A stretch of 21,583 nucleotides of DNA from assembly GCA_026419775.2 (NCBI GenBank), contig JAOPGA020000829.1, positions 1 to 21,583 of the forward strand, read 5' to 3'. Under the pieces are notes generated by a model, which had not been told where the DNA came from, did not search any database, and saw only the letters and a list, made by a program, of their open reading frames with translations. Both the position numbers and the translations under genes were made by a program. This DNA comes from Acrasis kona. Lineage: Eukaryota; Heterolobosea; Eutetramitea; Acrasida; Acrasidae. Shown in pieces: positions 8,966-18,581 of the stretch (positions within the stretch are counted from its first letter, which is position 1; each line of letters opens with the position of its first letter).

Positions 8966-10114
8966 CGATTTTATTTTTCGTTATGAAAGAGGAAGTGGAT
9001 TATTGGACAGATGAAAATGAAAAGTAAACCGTTATTCCATAATTGGGATCAAACCGAAAATTCTATCCGCAGCTTATTTTTACTGACGACTCCACTGCAT
9101 ATGGTGGAGTTGGACATAGGGACTCGGATGTATAAAAATATGGCGTTGAGTAGCAATAATATAGTTATAAAAAAAAAGATATTACAACGTTGTGTATTAG
9201 AAAGGATTACAGAAGTGTTGTTTGAATTTTGTTATATCTGGTAGATATTGAAATCCGTTTCAATGCATGAAAAATCATTTTTGACCGATGGTTGATCCAA
9301 ATATATCTGTTTCACTTCGCCCTCCCAAATTTTGAGACAAGGGCATTGTAACCTCTTCCTTTTTTATTTTCATCTCCCCGATCTTTAAATAATCCTGTTA
9401 TTAGTACAGTATTCGACTCAGGTGCTCGCTATATACTGTATAATACAACAAACAACACAAAGACCAGACGAGTAGAGTACTTCAGAAGGGTTTCAAACTT
9501 TCAAGCTGTTGTGTAGCACATACAAAAACTCAGTAGCATAATGAGGGGGTCCGGCAAAGGTGGGTACTTTTTGTACAAAGCTGATTTTTGGATGTCCATT
9601 CTGAAAAATTTCAATTTGGAAAAAAATTGTATGGGCTAGATGGTATTTTGGTTGTGATAAGCGGAAAAAGTTTGTGTAGGGTGTGCTTTGACTCCTTCAT
9701 GCATACATACTGATACAATAAAACGCTTTTAACATTATCTGAAAAGATAAAAGTCACCCAGCACACTCCTGAAATAGCTGAAACCGTATTTAAATGAAAA
9801 CTAAACTTAAATATATAATATATAATATAATCTGGTTAGGTGGAAAAACAATGACAGGTTGACCATGTAAATAGTGTTATTAAGAAGCCACACTTTAAAG
9901 CACGCCTTTATGCTTAGGACCACGACGTTATACTTTGTAATAAAAAAGCACATCTCCTTTTTAATATAATGGAATTAAACACAAGAACTAATTATAACAA
10001 TAAACAACCAACATTTTACTAATCGTAATCTTTCTTTTATTGTGATGTGGTGAGGTGCACAAGCGAAATGCTGTATGGTTGACCTACTTCCATTTCCGTT
10101 ACAAACCTTTCACA
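8966..10114. other. Gene-poor region with possible short transcription unit
   Basis: No convincing gene. One frame (9011-9244, from ATG, 77 codons) has no recognisable features. A possible short transcript lies at about 9440-9725: TATATACTGTATAA-type sequence at 9430-9445, an ATG at 9541 opening MRGSGKG, and AATAAA at 9717-9722. Unspliced, the ATG gives 32 residues. With a GTGGGT..TAG intron (9560-9639) it gives 30 residues ending at 9713, just before AATAAA. Neither resembles a known protein, so a noncoding RNA is equally possible. Inverted repeats occur at 9089-9110 (ACTCCAC/GTGGAGT) and 9735-9750 (TTATCT-GAAA-AGATAA). 9800-9850 is very AT-rich. The right end is the upstream region of the importin gene. 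Confidence 0.35.
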
Positions 10115-11739
10115 ATGCCGGAGAGCAGGCAGACACTCAAAAGCGCTAGTCAATTAGACACGGGTCGAGAGAAGCAAAAGAGGATAGATAAATTTGTCAA
10201 CGCTAGTAAGGAAAGAAAAAAAGCAATCCTAAACAAAAGAAGAAAGAGTGGAAATCAATCCAACTCAATTTCTATTGATTTATACCTCAACAATAGCCAA
10301 GCAATTAACGAACTCGTTTTATCTCTCAATGTAAGTTTTCATTTTGTAATTCGATTCACCCTCAGGACTCAATTACTTCAGTTCGAGTATCTGCGTTAAA
10401 AAAGTGCAGAATGGTGCTTGGTGTGAACCAACAAGACAATGAACATGTTGAGGAACTTGTTACTCAATTTCTATTAAACAATGACTTCATACCACTTTTA
10501 ATAAAGAATTTAAAAAGCTTTCATAGCGAATGTCAACTAGAGGCTGCGTGGTGTATCACCAATATAGCGAGCTCACATCACGAGCACACAAAAGAAACAT
10601 TACATGCAATTCCTGATTTAATAAATTTCTGCGATGGTCGTTTTTGTGATAATGCAATTTTACAAGAACAATGTTCATGGGCACTCGGTAATATTGCCGG
10701 AGATTGCGCTGAATATTGTAGACTACTTGTTCGCAATGGTGCTTTGACTCCATTGTTTAGTTTATTTAAAACGTCCAAGGTTGTTGATGTTGTAAAGACT
10801 GCTGCGTGGTGTTTGCACAATATATCAAGAGGCGTCATGATGCCTGGTGACTCTAATCAACACTATTTAGCTGAACAGGGCTGGCCGAATGACCGATACC
10901 TGTCCATGATATTTGACCAATCATTCATCAACACTCTTTTGAAGTGTTGTAAAGATGCATCTGTTAACAAGTGTAACCTCTCTGTTCTGCATGAAGTAAT
11001 GTGGGTGTTGAGTAACTTGTCTCGTCTGAGTGACTATGGTGTTATGACAAGTAAGCTCATACAGCCGCGCGATGAATCCGTCACGCTTCTCGATGATGTA
11101 ATTCAGATCATCATTTCAGCCCATGACGACTACTTGATGATTCCTTGTCTTCGCGTACTAGGCAACTTGTTGAAAGGTCCGGATGTTGTTGCTGAAACTG
11201 CAATAAGTAGATTTGATGCTTTGGTATCAAACAAACTACCACTCCTAATAAAATTTAAGAATGTTGCTTCTAAAGAGGCAGCTTGGGTGATTTCAAATTT
11301 GTGTGCAGCATCTGACTGGTGCATAGATGAGTTGATGAAGCGTCAATACCTTATTCTGTTGTATACTTGTGCTAGAGATGTTTATTCTTCTGGAACAGTT
11401 CAGGACTGGATTGTTTGTAGAGAAATTGCAATAAGTGTTTGTAATTTGTGTAGTGGCTGCAGAGTCATACAAAACATCAACGAAGTTGTTTTACTTCTAT
11501 TAAATTTCTTGCAAGATTCTACTAATTATGTGGATAATGAGGATGTACAAGTTATTGAATCTGTTTGCTTCGTTTTGAATTTTGTAGATTTTCTGCTCTC
11601 CTCATCGACAATGAGGGAACAGGTTAAAGCAATCTTGTTACACAACAATGGTTCTTCTGTTCTTCAAAATATCCAGAAATTAAATCGATGCGAATGTATA
11701 CAGGTGTTGCACCAGTTGAACAATAAATTAAATAATTGA
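10115..11739 (+). CDS. Importin subunit alpha (karyopherin alpha), divergent
   Basis: Two exons, 10115-10330 and 10366-11739, encode 529 residues, the usual length for importin alpha. The 35-nt intron joins ELVLSLN to DSITSVRVSALKKCR. The start is the ATG in MPESRQTLKSAS; the frame upstream opens only with GTG. Residues 18-48 form the basic importin-beta-binding segment (REKQKRIDKFVNASKERKKA). Armadillo repeats follow, with the NLS-binding Trp/Asn ladder at Trp134/Asn138 (AAWCITN), Trp177/Asn181 (CSWALGN) and Trp220/Asn224 (AAWCLHN), then VMWVLSN and AAWVISN. This protein carries cargo with classical nuclear localisation signals to importin beta and the nuclear pore. The major site is intact. 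The next repeat (IAISVCN) lacks the expected Trp, so the minor site looks weakened. An AATAAA lies within the last codons (11722-11727). Confidence 0.95.
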
Positions 11740-11948
11740 AAAATTTTGTGGAACTATTCTCATACGGTGTGCATTTGCAAGTGGAAGTGCTGAGGGTACG
11801 ATCGTCTGTAATTTAAAAGAGTTTTTTAAAAGTGGCACAAAATGACATTTCCCATCACAAATTGTAACGTACGCAGTCAGACTGACAACTGATTTTAGCG
11901 CACATCCATTTAAATACAAACTAACCACATTCAAACAATCTAATCACC

Positions 11949-12503
11949 ATGAAGGTATTTGCTCTAATCGCACTGATTGCACTCATATTTGTGTTTGTTG
12001 ATTGCAACAGAGATAGAGATGTGAGCTCAGCTGCAGTAAAAGCGGATACCTTAAACTCCAAGCCAGCTGCGAACAAGAAACCAGCGGCATCAAAACCTCT
12101 TACCAGATTAGAATTTAAGAGTTTACAGACCAAAAGGGCCGTTGCCTTAGAGTTGCTGACCAAGCTCACCCAAGAAGTAGGAAATAGTGGACGTTCCTTT
12201 ACTTTCAAAAGTGTACAACAAAAAATGAACAGATTTGGTAAAGACTTCATCATTAACGGCGATCCTTTGAAAATTCAGTCTGATTTGACCAAAAAAAAGT
12301 TTGAGTGTTGGAATCAATACAGTGTTGCAGAGGAAGAAGAGTATGACACTTTATTTTTCAGTAGGGACACCGTAATTCTCTGCATCAACAAGACATTAAA
12401 GGCTGTTGTCAAGAGGATGAAGGCAGACGAAGCAACCACACCATCGCCAAAAGGATTAGGTGCAATTGCAGCAATCTTCAAATCAAAGCCAGCTGAAAAA
12501 TAA
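11949..12503 (+). CDS. Lysine-rich secreted protein of unknown function
   Basis: A single exon of 184 codons. Residues 1-19 are a clear signal peptide (MKVFALIALIALIFVFVDC). An Ala/Lys/Pro-rich spacer follows (about 35-55, PAANKKPAASKP), then a predominantly helical, basic region containing LELLTKLTQEVGNSGRSFTF and KMNRFGKDFI. Two cysteines in the mature part (FECWNQY and ILCINKT) could pair. An acidic patch (AEEEEYD) sits between them, and an Ala/Lys tail ends the chain. I recognise no family. It may be an extracellular or vesicle protein of modest size; nothing shows catalysis. The stop TAA is embedded in AATAAA (12499-12504), and a weak TATA-like TTTAAATAC lies about 40 nt upstream of the ATG. 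The coding call is strong because of the signal peptide, the composition and the poly(A) signal. Confidence 0.75.
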   Translation: MKVFALIALIALIFVFVDCNRDRDVSSAAVKADTLNSKPAANKKPAASKPLTRLEFKSLQTKRAVALELLTKLTQEVGNSGRSFTFKSVQQKMNRFGKDFIINGDPLKIQSDLTKKKFECWNQYSVAEEEEYDTLFFSRDTVILCINKTLKAVVKRMKADEATTPSPKGLGAIAAIFKSKPAEK

Positions 12504-12504
12504 A
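12499..12504 (+). terminator. Poly(A) signal overlapping the stop codon
   Basis: AATAAA contains the stop TAA (12501-12503) of the secreted lysine-rich protein. The same arrangement is seen at 6458-6463 and 15224-15229. Confidence 0.6.
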
Positions 12505-12674
12505 ACAATGTGTTATAACAAATGCTTTTCGGTAAACTATCATGTGTATGTAGTAGTTTGACTCAAGGTATTGAGTTCATGTTCTCGCGTTCTAGAGATT
12601 AGTGCACAGTAAACCGGCCTGTGTTCAAAAGGTTTTAGCGTCAAAATGTCTGTCATACGTCAAAACAATATAAA

Positions 12675-15228
12675 ATGTTCTCAACCGAGCTCAACAACAC
12701 TGCACAGAATAACTATGGTGGCAAGGTTGTATACTCTGGTAACCTGGAGTATGAAGGAGCCAAGAAGAAACTATTTTCAAAGAATTACAGGAGTAGATTT
12801 GTGATCGTTACAGCCTCTCAACTGGTAACTTTCAAGGACAGTTCAGACATTGAAAAGCCCATCGAGGATGTAAATTTGACAAGATATTCATCCCTAATTG
12901 ATATCGATAACTACAAAAAGATGCAACATACTTTCGGTTTAAAAGTTGTGGGCTCTGATTCAAGTGAACCCATAACCATGTGGTTCAGTGCTCAAAGCGA
13001 CACGGAAAGGAAAGATTTCATGGATGCAATTCAGGCAGTGATTGACGAGAAAAAGGAGGGACAACGTGTTCTCAAGAGCGAGGTCGTTGATAAGATTGAA
13101 AAAGGAGAGACGAAGCAAGTCGTTAACTGGGTCAATGAAGGAGTTTACTCAAAGAATGCCTTCTTACAGATATCCAAGGCTAAAGGACACCAATCTCATC
13201 CATCCAGTAGAGATCTTGACGTAGATAATGCTCACAAAGTGCACAGCGATTTGGTCTTGGGGTTGACTGACGACGAGAAGTTAACTTTACTTACAAAAGG
13301 ATATCGTCATGGAGACACACTTTTCCACATTGCAGTCAAAAACAATGATTTGAAGTTGGTCAAGTCACTTCTTGAGAAAGGAGCAAACACTAATGTATTG
13401 AACACTTTAGGAGAGACACCACTTCACATGCTATTCAGATCTGGCATCGGTGCGTCCCTACCCAGAGCCAGTCCAAGAGGAGATCGTAAATTGAGTGCCT
13501 CGGGATCAGCACCAAACATTAAAGAAGACATTTTACACGTTATTCTAGAAGCAAAAAAGAGAGGCATGAACGAGAGTGTTACGGATGTTGTCAAGCCTAC
13601 CCAGGAGCAATTACGCAAGCGAAAATTGCTACTCATTGATACCAATGCACAAGAATATGATAAAGGACACACAATTGTGATGTTGGCCACACTTGAGAAT
13701 GACTTTGAGCTGGTCAATCAGTGCCTATATATGGATCCAACTGTCGATGTAAACTTGTGTGCACATAAGGGTGGCACTGCTATGCACATGGCAGTCGAGG
13801 GTGTTCATATACGTGTATTGGAACTCCTATTAAAGAAAGGAGCTGGTAACTGCAACATCAAGGATGACAAAGGATTAAGTGTAATTGACCTTGCTATTCG
13901 CGATTATGACGTACAAGGAATGTTGTCCATCATCTCGGTAAGTTTCATTCACAATTTCTCTCCTAAACAATAACAGAGCTTATTTGAATTTGGTCAACCA
14001 GAGTTTGAGTTTGATCAAATGAAGAAGAGGATTGTGGAGAGTTACATTTATGTTTTGACCACCTATCCAGATAAAGTTGGACGCAGAGCAAATGATTTGG
14101 TTCGTCAACTTTTATGTTACAATCATTAACTTTTGACAGCTTACGAAAATACTAGAGTATGATGCATCATTCGCTTTAACCTCTTTCGAACAAAACCCAA
14201 TCAATGGCATCATCCCAGTCCACTATCCATTAACTCAAGCCATCAAGTCATCCAACATTGAACAAGTGCAAACACTTTTACGTTTAGGAGATGCTTCCAT
14301 TGTAAACAATTGTGAAATCTCCGTTCAAGGAAAAGAAACTCCGTTACAATGTGCAATCAACTGCAAACAAGGAGACATTGCAGCACTATTGATAGAGAAC
14401 GGCGCCGATGTTAACACGAGCGCACCCGACGGATCTTCACCACTACAAAACGCGATGAGGAATTCATTAATGTCCACAGTCAAGGCCCTATTAGCACTCA
14501 ACAACAGTCAACAACAATTACCGGAGGATGCAATCTATTTGGCGGCTGGAATGACAGGAAGCACTTCCGATCAAATGATCCAACAATTAGTAGAACACGG
14601 AGCCGATGTCAACTGGACCAACCAAGGAAGAGAAACAGCATTAAGTAGTGCTTGTTATTCAGGAAACATCATCGCAGCAAAATGTCTCATCGACCAATAC
14701 AATTTGGAAGTCAAAGGAAGCGGAAAAGAATCTTACCAAGAAAAGAGTTTCCCACCCATTCACGCGGCGGTCATGTCCGATTCCACAGAAATGTTACAAT
14801 TCCTATTGGATCGTGGAGTGGACGTTAATCAGTGCAGAGTGGATTTACAAATGAGACCCATTCACGTTGCATCACTTTATGGAAAAATCAATGCTGCGAA
14901 ATTCTTAATTGAACACGGAGCAGATCTTCACACAGTCATCAACACTTTGGACGACAAGAACATTTCTGCTATTCATTTGGCTGCAGGTTATGGACACAAA
15001 CAAGTACTAACCGAACTTTTACAAAGCGGACATGTCAACGTCGACACCAGAACGGAAAATGGGTTGACCGCTTTAGATTTTTGTTTAAAGAGATGTTCGT
15101 TCGGCGTCGTCAAGACATTAGTGGACCATGGTGCTGCGAGCGATCAAATGACCATTCAATTGGCAATCTCTACTGGTGGTCTTGATGATGAAATGATTAG
15201 TTACATTGAAGGTAACTCGAAGAAATAA
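12675..15228 (+). CDS. PH-domain and ankyrin-repeat scaffold protein
   Basis: Three exons, 12675-13937, 13977-14099 and 14140-15228, encode 824 residues. The introns are 39 and 40 nt; the second uses a GTTCGT donor but has a clear CATTAAC branch motif, and both junctions keep the frame. Residues about 15-122 form a PH domain: VVYSGNLEYEGAKKKLFSKN, the FVIVT strand, and a C-terminal helix around ERKDFMDAIQAVID. Ankyrin repeats follow at about 208-255 (HGDTLFHIAVKNNDL, GETPLHML), 340-415 (GHTIVMLATLEND, GGTAMHMAVEG), and a run of about seven at 525-800 (ETPLQCAINCKQGD, FPPIHAAVMSD, ISAIHLAAGYG). A Ser/Pro-rich loop (PRASPRGDRKLSASGS) interrupts the first block and looks phosphorylatable. PH domains often bind phosphoinositides and ankyrin arrays bind proteins, so a membrane-recruited adaptor is likely. 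No GAP or kinase domain is seen. The stop lies inside AATAAA (15224-15229). Confidence 0.9.
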
Positions 15229-15229
15229 A
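15224..15229 (+). terminator. Poly(A) signal overlapping the stop codon
   Basis: AATAAA contains the stop TAA (15226-15228) of the PH-ankyrin gene. The rest of 15229-15568 shows no gene: it is AT-rich, has a second AATAAA near 15278, and ends with a 14-A run (15531-15544) just before the BTB gene. Confidence 0.6.
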
Positions 15230-15568
15230 TAGTTTTTGAAATGAATTGTTGTTTCTTGTGAATGTAAATAGATTTAATAAACATTACAAAATTATCATAA
15301 AAGTGTAGGGTGCCTCTTCTAAAGTGACCTGGAGATGTATCTGATTCTATATATCTCGTTTTTCATTGTAGAAGGTCCAATTTACAAAACTGGGTGGAAA
15401 TTGGGAATGGAATTAATGCTCCAATTATATAGTAATTATAATAATTACACAATAATTGATTAGTATTGTATAGCTTTCTTCGAATTATTTTGTCAACTGC
15501 TTTCGGATAAAAACGTTCTGATTGTCATTTAAAAAAAAAAAAAACAAGATCCCAATTGTTCGGCAATA

Positions 15569-16261
15569 ATGGTTGTTTACCCTCACCAACTGCAAATTAA
15601 CAATGTTCAAACTGAACTAGCAAGCTATTTTTTGAAAACAGGAAAATACTCTGACTGTTCACTAAGCTTCACCAATACTGTCTTAAATTTACATAAAGTT
15701 GTCTTATGCATGAACAGCGGATATTTTAGAACTTGCTTTGAATCTGGCATGATAGAGAGCAAGTCAGGTGTTATCAAAGTAGAGAAAGAAGAAGAAAACC
15801 TACTAATCATGATTATCAATTCGTTCTACACAGGAGAAATAGAGTTGAAAAGTGACTCTGACGCTGTACCTTTACTACATATGTCAGTCAAGTACCAATG
15901 CGACAAGGTCTCTGAAACTATTGTTAAGTTTCTGACACAAAACCTTACCGTTACCAGTGCTATACAATGTCTGGAACTAAGTTTGGACAACTACAAGGAA
16001 CTACAATCTTCAGTAAAGATATTATTACAAAGTTGTAGTCGTACAATATTTACCAACGATCGTTTCGTTAAACTTAATGAAGACGAGATGGTGCAGTTGA
16101 TGTCACTTATAGTCAAAGAGAACAACGTTTTGGATTGCCACCAAGCTGCTATGAAATGGGTAAGCCATGACGAATCCAACAGAAAAGATGCGCACTATAA
16201 CGTTTCCAAAGCGATTCACCAATACAAATCTTCAATGTCTGCTGCACGTGTGTTCTATTAA
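15569..16261 (+). CDS. BTB-BACK protein, copy 1 (short tail)
   Basis: A single exon of 230 codons starting at the ATG in MVVYPHQLQ; the second copy has the same start context. Residues about 25-125 are a BTB/POZ domain (KTGKYSDCSLSF, LHKVVLCMNSGYFRTCFESG, NSFYTGEIELKSD, SVKYQCDK). About 130-215 are a BACK domain (LTVTSAIQCLELSLDNYKEL, AAMKWVSHDESNRK). BTB-BACK proteins usually recruit substrates to Cullin-3 ubiquitin ligases through a C-terminal interaction domain; here no Kelch or other reader follows, only a short tail (SSMSAARVFY). Compared with copy 2 it lacks two residues before the LHKVVL motif. The tail differs wholly from copy 2, so the recombination or decay point is just after SKAI. 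AATAAA lies at 16272-16277. It may be intact but reduced, or a 3'-truncated duplicate. Confidence 0.82.
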   Translation: MVVYPHQLQINNVQTELASYFLKTGKYSDCSLSFTNTVLNLHKVVLCMNSGYFRTCFESGMIESKSGVIKVEKEEENLLIMIINSFYTGEIELKSDSDAVPLLHMSVKYQCDKVSETIVKFLTQNLTVTSAIQCLELSLDNYKELQSSVKILLQSCSRTIFTNDRFVKLNEDEMVQLMSLIVKENNVLDCHQAAMKWVSHDESNRKDAHYNVSKAIHQYKSSMSAARVFY

Positions 16262-16317
16262 AAATCAATTTAATAAATTTTAATTATCGAATTTTTTGGT
16301 TCTAAATTCTTTGTTTA

Positions 16318-16404
16318 ACTAATCATACATCAGTAACAACTATCAATCAAAGTAACTTACACGGAAATCCTATTGATTCTAATAAACAAAGCAGTGTCCT
16401 ACTT
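16318..16404 (+). repeat. 87-bp direct repeat, copy A
   Basis: Matches 19180-19266 with a single difference (A at 16376 versus T at 19238). The flanking sequence remains similar for about 35 bp on the left and diverges soon after on the right. Both copies stay open in one frame reading TNHTSVTTINQSNLHGNPI. The near-identity points to a recent duplication. Confidence 0.9.
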
Positions 16405-16419
16405 TGGGGGAGGAATGCA

Positions 16420-16910
16420 ATGTGCTGGTCCAAACCAAATGAGTTGGGTGAAATTGCGGCATCTTTATTGAAACGTTTTGATAAGCTAATACAAGAACAG
16501 AATTTTGTTAGTATACTTCACCGAAACGTTCGGTCAGTCATAGAACATGGTAAATATTGGTAGGTAAGTCATTACAAATCATCACCTGTGAACAACATTA
16601 GACATCGGAGTCAATGGTTTTTCTGCTGTATTACAATCCATTACTACGATCATTTTTGGATGAGGAGTACTACGTAGCGCTTTCACTTAAAGTTGCTTGT
16701 GGATTCAATGAGGATTTTGATGTCAAAGTCCATCGGACGCTTGGAGTCAGTGCAAATCAAGCTTGATTTATGTGTACTCAAATTCTCCAGGTTGTATGGT
16801 GAGAACAAGTGCACCATGAACATTCATAATGTTAACCGTCTTGTTCAAAACGTATTGTTGCACGGCCCATTGTGGTGCTCAGTCCATTGCGCCGATCTAC
16901 GCCGTTGAAA
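16420..16910 (+). pseudogene. Dead CACTA/Plavaka-type transposase fragment
   Basis: Three stretches of coding-like sequence lie in order but in different frames. 16423-16562 reads NELGEIAASLLKRFDKLIQE and ends at a stop after KYW. About 16606-16692 reads FLLYYNPLLRSFLDEEYYVA. About 16755-16905 reads VLKFSRLYGENKCTMNIHN followed by GPLW. The last two match the pattern widely found in the C-terminal half of CACTA/Plavaka-type transposases (LLFYSLPVL.., then LYG..MTMNVH..GPLW). A GTAAGT donor at 16565 and an ATTAG end near 16601 suggest an old intron between the first two pieces. No intact frame remains, so it is non-functional. The orientation is opposite to the transposase at the right edge. 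The family call rests on motif memory, not alignment. Confidence 0.6.
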
Positions 16911-16988
16911 TTCTTTCGATAAAACTACCGAGTTGAATTTTACGTCTTGAAAATCTTTGAGTCATCTTTCCTCTCCCCAGACTGTGCT

Positions 16989-17560
16989 TTAGAGTATTAA
17001 CGGTTTGATGCGGGCAATAACTTCCTTCTTCTTCCCTGACTGAATGATTTTATAATTCTTACAAATGCCCTTCAGTTCTGCAAGCGTATCATTCAAATAC
17101 TCTTCTAAATACATCAACTCATCATCATTTATAACAACAATCTCAAACGTCTCTTTTTCTGCGATGTTGAATTCGAACGCGGTTGATGAAAGATGATGTG
17201 ATTTTACATTGCTCTTCATGTTTTCAAGGGTGGTAACTTGTCCAGACAAAAGCAGTTTATCAACAGCATTAATTCAACTGGGACAACAACTGTCTTTGTA
17301 TTGCTGTCACTCAAATGAATCCTCTTACACTTCATTGTGGTTTTTGCAGTAGGATTACTGGTCTTATTATTGTTACGAGTCTTATCATTGTTACGACCCT
17401 TACGGAAGATTCTTCTCTTAGGTTTGGATAATTTTTAAATATAAACAGTTTTTCAACTCCCTGAAATGCTCGGAGTCTGGAGGCAGATCCAACAGTTGAT
17501 TTTTGGTATTGGTCTGGAGGCAATTGTTTAACTGTTAATTTAAAATTTTTCAACTGCCAA
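16989..17560 (-). pseudogene. Decayed gene ending in a SAP-like DNA-binding motif
   Basis: On the minus strand the stretch 17249-16989 is open for 86 codons, opening only with a TTG, and ends LNDTLAELKGICKNY..SGKKKEVIARIKPLI. This fits the SAP motif (helix, Leu-Lys, turn Gly-Lys-Lys, second helix) found in chromatin- and DNA-associated proteins. Upstream, protein-like sequence continues in other frames: a lysine/asparagine-rich stretch (KRRIFRKGRNNDKTRNNNKT) and, before it, LLDLPPDSEHFREL near 17500-17440. No single frame spans the whole and no start codon fits, so I call it a broken gene with at least two interruptions. It could be a host gene lost after the neighbouring duplication or a transposon accessory protein. 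I do not recognise the full-length family. Confidence 0.5.
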
Positions 17561-17729
17561 GGGTTGACGTTTTATTTGTAATATGCGTGCCAATTAAATT
17601 CGTTCGAATCGATTTCCTTCGAATCATAATTATCGGTTGGTTTCGGATAGAAACTTAAGTTGTTGAATTCAACAACGAAGGCAGATCATTTAAAAAAATA
17701 AATCAACAAGATCCAATTGTTCGGCAATA

Positions 17730-18581
17730 ATGGTTGCTTACCCTCACCAACTGCAAATTAACAAAGTTGAAACTGAACTAGCAAGCTATTTGAAAACAGG
17801 AAAATACTCTGACTGTTCAGTACGTTTCATCATCGATGATATTGTCCTAGATATGCATAAAGTTGTTTTGGGCATGAACAGCGGATATTTTAGAACTTGC
17901 TTTGACTCTGGCATGATGGAGAGCAAGTTAGGTGTTATCGAAATAGAGGAAGAAGAAGAAAACCTACTAATCATGATTATCAATTCGTTCTACACAGGAG
18001 AAATACAGCTGAAAAGTGACTCTGACGTTGTACCTTTACTACGTATGTCAGACAAGTACCAATGCGACAAGGTCTCTGAAACTATTGTTAAGTTTCTTAC
18101 ACAAAACCTTACCGTTACCAGTGCTATACAATGTCTGGGACTATGTTTGGACAACTACAAGGAACTACAATCTTCAGTAAAGGTATTATTACAAACTGAT
18201 AGTCCTAAAATATTTACCAACGATCGTTTCGTTAAACTTAATGAAGACGAGATGGTGCAGTTGATGTCACTTATAGTCAAAGAGAACAATGTTGTGCAAT
18301 GCCACCAAGCTGCTATGAAATGGGTAAGCCATGACGAATCCAACAGAAAAGATGTGCACTATAGTATCTCCAAAGCAATTAATCTTCAATCAAATAATCA
18401 CATAATACAATCAAATCGAATTCAAATTCAAAAATTGTATGCATGTGGTGGATGTAACGAAACGGTTAATCCAGTCTTATATCAACACGATCATTTCTAT
18501 AATTATCATTATCAATTGCCTTTTTCTCCAACATTTACTCTGAAATGTCATCAATGCAACAATACAATATACACAAACTGA
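17730..18581 (+). CDS. BTB-BACK protein, copy 2 (cysteine-containing tail)
   Basis: A single exon of 283 codons. Residues 1 to about 213 match copy 1 at roughly five of six positions, including the start context (CGGCAATAATGGTTG). BTB domain at about 23-125 (KTGKYSDCSVRF, MHKVVLGMNSGYFRTCFDSG), BACK at about 130-213. This copy keeps the two residues missing from copy 1 and so looks closer to the ancestor. After SKAI the tail is unrelated to copy 1: an Asn/Gln/Ile-rich linker, then YACGGCNE and, 40 residues later, LKCHQCNN. The two Cys-x2-Cys pairs could form a zinc ribbon; alternatively LYACGGCNE is the first strand of a Kelch blade (usually IYVVGG) cut short. A role as a Cullin-3 adaptor is inferred from the family. 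AATAAA lies at 18619-18624. Confidence 0.85.
   Translation: MVAYPHQLQINKVETELASYLKTGKYSDCSVRFIIDDIVLDMHKVVLGMNSGYFRTCFDSGMMESKLGVIEIEEEEENLLIMIINSFYTGEIQLKSDSDVVPLLRMSDKYQCDKVSETIVKFLTQNLTVTSAIQCLGLCLDNYKELQSSVKVLLQTDSPKIFTNDRFVKLNEDEMVQLMSLIVKENNVVQCHQAAMKWVSHDESNRKDVHYSISKAINLQSNNHIIQSNRIQIQKLYACGGCNETVNPVLYQHDHFYNYHYQLPFSPTFTLKCHQCNNTIYTN

Noticed and set aside
9011-9244. 77-codon plus-strand frame
   Set aside because: It begins at ATG but has no recognisable domain, lies in the upstream region of the RGS gene, and lacks a nearby poly(A) signal.
9735-9750. Stem-loop whose minus-strand reading has the TCTTTTCAGA core of histone mRNA 3' stem-loops
   Set aside because: The stem is AT-rich rather than GG..CC, and no histone gene precedes it on that strand.
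14266-15228. Separate 320-codon ankyrin gene
   Set aside because: It is the third exon of the PH-ankyrin gene; two short introns join it in frame to the upstream exons, and its Met is internal.
17590-17612. GTTCGAATC resembling a tRNA T-loop
   Set aside because: No matching acceptor, D-arm or anticodon arm can be folded around it; the motif repeats nearby as TTCGAATC in AT-rich DNA.
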